From CAYRMV01 sp964425255 (GTDB lineage Bacteria; Bacteroidota; Bacteroidia; Flavobacteriales_D; Crocinitomicaceae): a DNA stretch of 18,215 nt. Below, piece after piece: positions 15,162 to 18,215 of this stretch. Made by a program: the position numbers and the translations under genes. Where the stretch lies: contig CAYRMV010000064.1 in the NCBI GenBank assembly GCA_964425255.1, forward strand, positions 1 through 18,215. The letters are read 5' to 3'. The notes under the pieces were generated by a model. The model saw only the letters and a program-made list of their open reading frames with translations, was not told the origin of the DNA and searched no databases. How positions within the stretch are numbered: position 1 is the stretch's first letter; every line of letters starts with the position of its first letter.

Positions 15162-17603
15162 TTATACTCCTTGACCTCCTCCAACACGTTGTTTTAAATC
15201 TTCTGCTCCACCTTGTCTATTGCGTTGATTTGCTGCTTTTAAATTTCCAAATCGATAGGTGAAACTTGCCATGGCAACACGTGTATCTCTGTTTACAGTA
15301 AATCGCTCTTGGTAGTTATCAAATTCAACTGTTGCTCGAATGGGTTGTGTGTAGAATAAATCGCTAAAATTCAATCGAATACTTCCTCTGTTGTCCATTA
15401 CTTTTGCCATGAGTCCAACAGATACAAAACCCAGTGAACGAATATGGTCGTATGCATAAATTTCGCGAGATCGATAATTTCCTGTTACTTCTAATTGTAT
15501 TTTTTTGGAAAGTGTGAATTGATGCATTTGTTGGATGTTCCACGACCATGCACCTGCTCGATTAAGCTCCGTGTTGCTTACATTTCCTGAATATTGAGCT
15601 AAATGAGATCCCAATTGGGTTTGAATATTCCACCATTTTTGAACCTGAATTGGTATGGTGGCACCGAAATAAGTTAAATGAACTCGATGTAAATTGACAT
15701 TCGTTTGAACGGTAACTTGTTGTTCTGTCTCAGAAGGGGAGAGTGTTTCAACGATCGTATGACTGGTGACGCCACTTCCTGCTTGAATTAAATATTTTTG
15801 CATAAATAAATACCCAATTTCCACATTGTGTGTTGTTTGAGGAATCAAATAAGGATTTCCTGTTTTGTATGTGGTTGGATCCAAGTAATATTTGAAAGGA
15901 TTCAGTTGGTCGTATCCAGGTCGATCGATTCGTCGGTTATAACTAATGTCTAGCTGATGTGTGTCATTCCATCGATAACTAAGGGCAAAATTGGGGAAGA
16001 ATTGAAAATAATCGCTTGAATTACGAACGTTTTTCACCAATTGATGGCCTGAAATCCCAGTCCATTCAGCACGTAAACCCGTTTGGATTTCCCATTTTTT
16101 GTGTTGCCATTTCCAAGAAACGTATGCAGCTTGAATGTTTTCCTTGTAGATGAAATGATTGCTTTTTGTTGTATCGTATTCCGAGTTGGATGTTGATTCA
16201 TTGAAAAATGCAACCTGATTATTGGCTTCAACGTACGAACCTTTATAACCGCTTTCGATACTGTGATTGGATGAAATGTTTTTAACAAGATCCGTTTTAA
16301 TTGAATAAATCGACAATTTCCCATCAATATCTCCTCTTAATCGATACAATGGTTGAGTGAGTTGTTGTTGATTATCAAGGTATTTGGTTTCAAAATGTTG
16401 ATTCGCATTATTTTGGTAATTCGCAAGATCAATATCAGTTGTCCATTCACTGTTTAGTGTGTCTAAAATATGTTTGTAATTGAAATTCGCAGTCCAGTTT
16501 TGCCATTGCTCCGCATTGTTGTTGACAGTTGATAAAAAACCGTCTGTTTGACCAAGTGGATTTAATACTTCACTTTCATTCGTGCCTTTTGTATGGAATG
16601 AATTTCCAACAGCGGTTAAGTTCATTCCAATACTTTGTTTTTTGTTTACTTGATAGTCGACACTTAAACGACCAACATGATTTTGAAATGGAAATTCAAT
16701 GTAATTGCGTTGTGAAAAACTGCGTTGAATTTCACCGTTTTCATAAAAACTACGATCCAACAATAATTCATTGAATCCCTTTCTGTAGCCATAATTATAC
16801 GAAGCATTCCAATTCCATTTTGTTGTTCGGTGATTCAGTTGAATTGCTGTTCCCGTTTTTACAAAAAGTCCGTGACCAACACTTCCTGTAATCGACCCAT
16901 TGGTGCCCAGTCGTTGGTCTTTTTTGAATTTAAGATTGATGATTGCATTTCCTGCTGCGTCATATTTCGCTGAAGGGTTGGTGATAAATTCAATTTTTTC
17001 AAGTGTTTGTGCCGGTAGTCCACGCAAATAATTCGCTAGATCTGTTCCGGAAAGAGGAGAGGCTTTCCCATCTAACTGTACGACAATTCCTTGCTTGCCA
17101 TTCAAACTTATTTGATCTGTACTTGAGATTTGAATTCCAGGTGAACGCTCTAGTACATCAAATACCGAAGAACCACTTGCTGAAATAAGCTCTTCGATGT
17201 TTAACGTTAATTTCCCTGGTGATCGAGTATACGTTGGTTTTTTAGCTTGAATATCCACTTGTGTTATCTCAGTTTGCTTTTCGGGAACAGAGATTAAAAT
17301 CAAGGTGTCAGCTTGGCTTTCATCCATTATTTTTGAATCAAAAGTCGGAATTGAACCGAGTTGAACACGAATGAAAAAGCTTGTTTTTTGTATTTTTTCA
17401 AACTGAAAATCACCGTTTGTTTCGCTTAAAGTAAATTTTAACACACTAGAATCTGATGCGCGACATAGGTACACATACCCATCTAATTCAGTCTGTAAAC
17501 TCGATTGTATTTTCCCTTTTATCTCCATTTGATTTTCTTGTGCTTGGGCATTTTTCCAAACAAATAGGGAGATCAAACAGATAAGTATAATTGATTTTTG
17601 CAT
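15162..17603 (-). CDS. TonB-dependent receptor of the OMP_b-brl_3 type
   Basis: An 813-aa outer-membrane protein. It has a signal peptide (1-22, ending AQAQ), a carboxypeptidase-regulatory-like beta-sandwich (about 24-110), and a plug-like region (about 125-228) with VFDVLERSPGIQIS and VVQLDGKASPLSG, ending at NPSAKYDAAGNAIINLKFKK. These are hallmarks of the outer membrane protein beta-barrel family (Pfam OMP_b-brl_3). The barrel runs to about 780 and its last strand reads ASFTYRFG. A tail of about 30 residues follows, rich in Arg, Gln and Gly (with GGAEDLKQRVGGGQGV), so the final strand is not at the C-terminus. Tails of this GAED type occur in the family. No partner lipoprotein is adjacent and the substrate is unknown. 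It is divergent from a MarR-type regulator, which may control it. Confidence 0.92.
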   Translation of the reverse strand: MQKSIILICLISLFVWKNAQAQENQMEIKGKIQSSLQTELDGYVYLCRASDSSVLKFTLSETNGDFQFEKIQKTSFFIRVQLGSIPTFDSKIMDESQADTLILISVPEKQTEITQVDIQAKKPTYTRSPGKLTLNIEELISASGSSVFDVLERSPGIQISSTDQISLNGKQGIVVQLDGKASPLSGTDLANYLRGLPAQTLEKIEFITNPSAKYDAAGNAIINLKFKKDQRLGTNGSITGSVGHGLFVKTGTAIQLNHRTTKWNWNASYNYGYRKGFNELLLDRSFYENGEIQRSFSQRNYIEFPFQNHVGRLSVDYQVNKKQSIGMNLTAVGNSFHTKGTNESEVLNPLGQTDGFLSTVNNNAEQWQNWTANFNYKHILDTLNSEWTTDIDLANYQNNANQHFETKYLDNQQQLTQPLYRLRGDIDGKLSIYSIKTDLVKNISSNHSIESGYKGSYVEANNQVAFFNESTSNSEYDTTKSNHFIYKENIQAAYVSWKWQHKKWEIQTGLRAEWTGISGHQLVKNVRNSSDYFQFFPNFALSYRWNDTHQLDISYNRRIDRPGYDQLNPFKYYLDPTTYKTGNPYLIPQTTHNVEIGYLFMQKYLIQAGSGVTSHTIVETLSPSETEQQVTVQTNVNLHRVHLTYFGATIPIQVQKWWNIQTQLGSHLAQYSGNVSNTELNRAGAWSWNIQQMHQFTLSKKIQLEVTGNYRSREIYAYDHIRSLGFVSVGLMAKVMDNRGSIRLNFSDLFYTQPIRATVEFDNYQERFTVNRDTRVAMASFTYRFGNLKAANQRNRQGGAEDLKQRVGGGQGV

Positions 17604-17798
17604 CGCTTTTATTTTTTGTAAATGTTTCTTTTAAATTCTCTTTCTAGTTTTATTTTTTACATAAACGGTTGAATTTGATTGTAAAGATATCAATTTGCTT
17701 TATCAAATATTGATATATCAATTAAATTACTTCAAACGTACTTATAATTTGTTATTCGTTGAATGAATAAGCAAAAAAAATGTTAATTTTATTCCGAA
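17604..17798. promoter_or_regulatory. Divergent control region with a cluster of TATCAA half-sites (possible MarR operator)
   Basis: The spacer between the TonB receptor and MarR genes holds four TATCAA/TTGATA half-sites: TATCAA at 17688-17693 and 17701-17706, TTGATA at 17710-17715, and TATCAA at 17716-17721. Two overlapping palindromes result: TATCAA-N3-TTGATA (17701-17715) and the perfect 14-bp ATTGATATATCAAT (17709-17722). On the minus strand a -7 box TACGTTTG (17740-17733) without a clear -33 would start the TonB receptor transcript near 17726, next to the second palindrome. On the plus strand TATAATTTG (17743-17751) is a near match for the regulator. MarR proteins bind such palindromes as dimers and often repress both divergent genes. 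Binding here is inferred from position and symmetry only. Confidence 0.45.
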
Positions 17799-18215
17799 AT
17801 GGAAAAACTAGAAAACGTCATCTTCTATTCGATTGATAAAGCAATTCGGACTTATCGGCAATATGCGCAACATCAACTTCGAAAAAAAGGATACAATATC
17901 ACAGTAGATCAGTGGATAATTATAAAATGTATTTTAGAAAATCCAGAAATTACGCAATTAGAAATTGCGGAGAGATCATTTAAAGACAACGCTTCAGTTA
18001 CTCGAATTATCAATTTGTTAGTCAAAGCCAAATACTTGACGCGTAAAATCAATAAAAACGATCGAAGACGTACACAACTTCAGGTAACTGATTTGGGTAG
18101 AGAAACAATTCTATTAGTAGATGAAATAGTTCAAACTAACAGACAAGTCGCACTTCAGGGGTTGACGCAAGATGAAATTGATTTAGCTAAAAAAATCATG
18201 GATCGAATAACGGTG
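17799..18215 (+). CDS. MarR-family transcriptional regulator (3' end beyond the window)
   Basis: An open frame from ATG at 17799 runs through 139 codons to the window edge with no stop, so only the C-terminal end is missing. MarR proteins are usually 140-160 aa. The N-terminal helix (MEKLENVIFYSIDKAIRTYR) is the dimerisation part. The winged-helix follows: VDQWIIIKCILENPEITQLEIAE (helix before and first part of HTH), then ASVTRIINLLVKAKYLTRK as the recognition helix. The wing reads INKNDRRRTQLQVTDLGRE, with the highly characteristic D-R-R motif. It should be a DNA-binding dimer, often responsive to small ligands or oxidants. Its likely targets are itself and the divergent TonB receptor, through the half-site cluster between them. 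No ligand can be deduced. Confidence 0.92.
   Translation, partial: MEKLENVIFYSIDKAIRTYRQYAQHQLRKKGYNITVDQWIIIKCILENPEITQLEIAERSFKDNASVTRIINLLVKAKYLTRKINKNDRRRTQLQVTDLGRETILLVDEIVQTNRQVALQGLTQDEIDLAKKIMDRITV

Overview
The window looks like chromosomal DNA from a Bacteroidota bacterium, most likely a flavobacteria-like or Fluviicola/Crocinitomicaceae-like member of Flavobacteriia. The evidence is low GC, two proteins with type IX secretion (T9SS) C-terminal sorting domains, several outer-membrane barrels and TonB-dependent receptors, A-rich sites without Shine-Dalgarno sequences before most starts, and promoter sequences of the Bacteroidota form TTG-N17-20-TAnnTTTG. The exact genus is inference.

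Left edge (1-170): the last 21 codons of a plus-strand gene, probably an outer-membrane barrel. A hairpin terminator shared with the convergent minus-strand block follows.

Main block (182-9044, all minus strand, read right to left): a promoter with a structured leader of about 200 nt, then a T9SS-exported lamin-tail-domain protein, a TonB-dependent receptor, a T9SS-exported endonuclease I with several accessory domains, a lipoprotein carrying the 5'-nucleotidase C-terminal domain, a metallophosphatase carrying the matching N-terminal domain, and a small outer-membrane barrel protein. Read together, these could cut extracellular DNA or RNA, dephosphorylate the nucleotides and import a product, giving a nucleic-acid or phosphate scavenging locus. 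This is the best candidate for a coherent, poorly described system here. The 5'-nucleotidase is split into two genes in reversed domain order, 1 nt apart. A terminator-like hairpin sits between the first two genes.

Middle (9257-11932): a periplasmic dipeptidyl peptidase IV (plus) converges on nucleoside diphosphate kinase ndk (minus), with a perfect 34-bp palindromic terminator between them.

Signalling pair (12080-15094): a good promoter drives an 840-aa protein with about six PAS domains that ends at its histidine-containing DHp helices with no ATPase domain. A single-domain response regulator starts 5 nt later. The cognate kinase activity must come from elsewhere, or the protein works without phosphorylation.

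Right edge (15162-18215): a TonB-dependent receptor of the OMP_b-brl_3 type (minus) is divergent from a MarR-family regulator (plus, cut off by the window end). Their shared 195-bp spacer holds a cluster of TATCAA/TTGATA half-sites that looks like a MarR operator.

I saw no tRNA, rRNA, CRISPR array, insertion sequence or phage gene.
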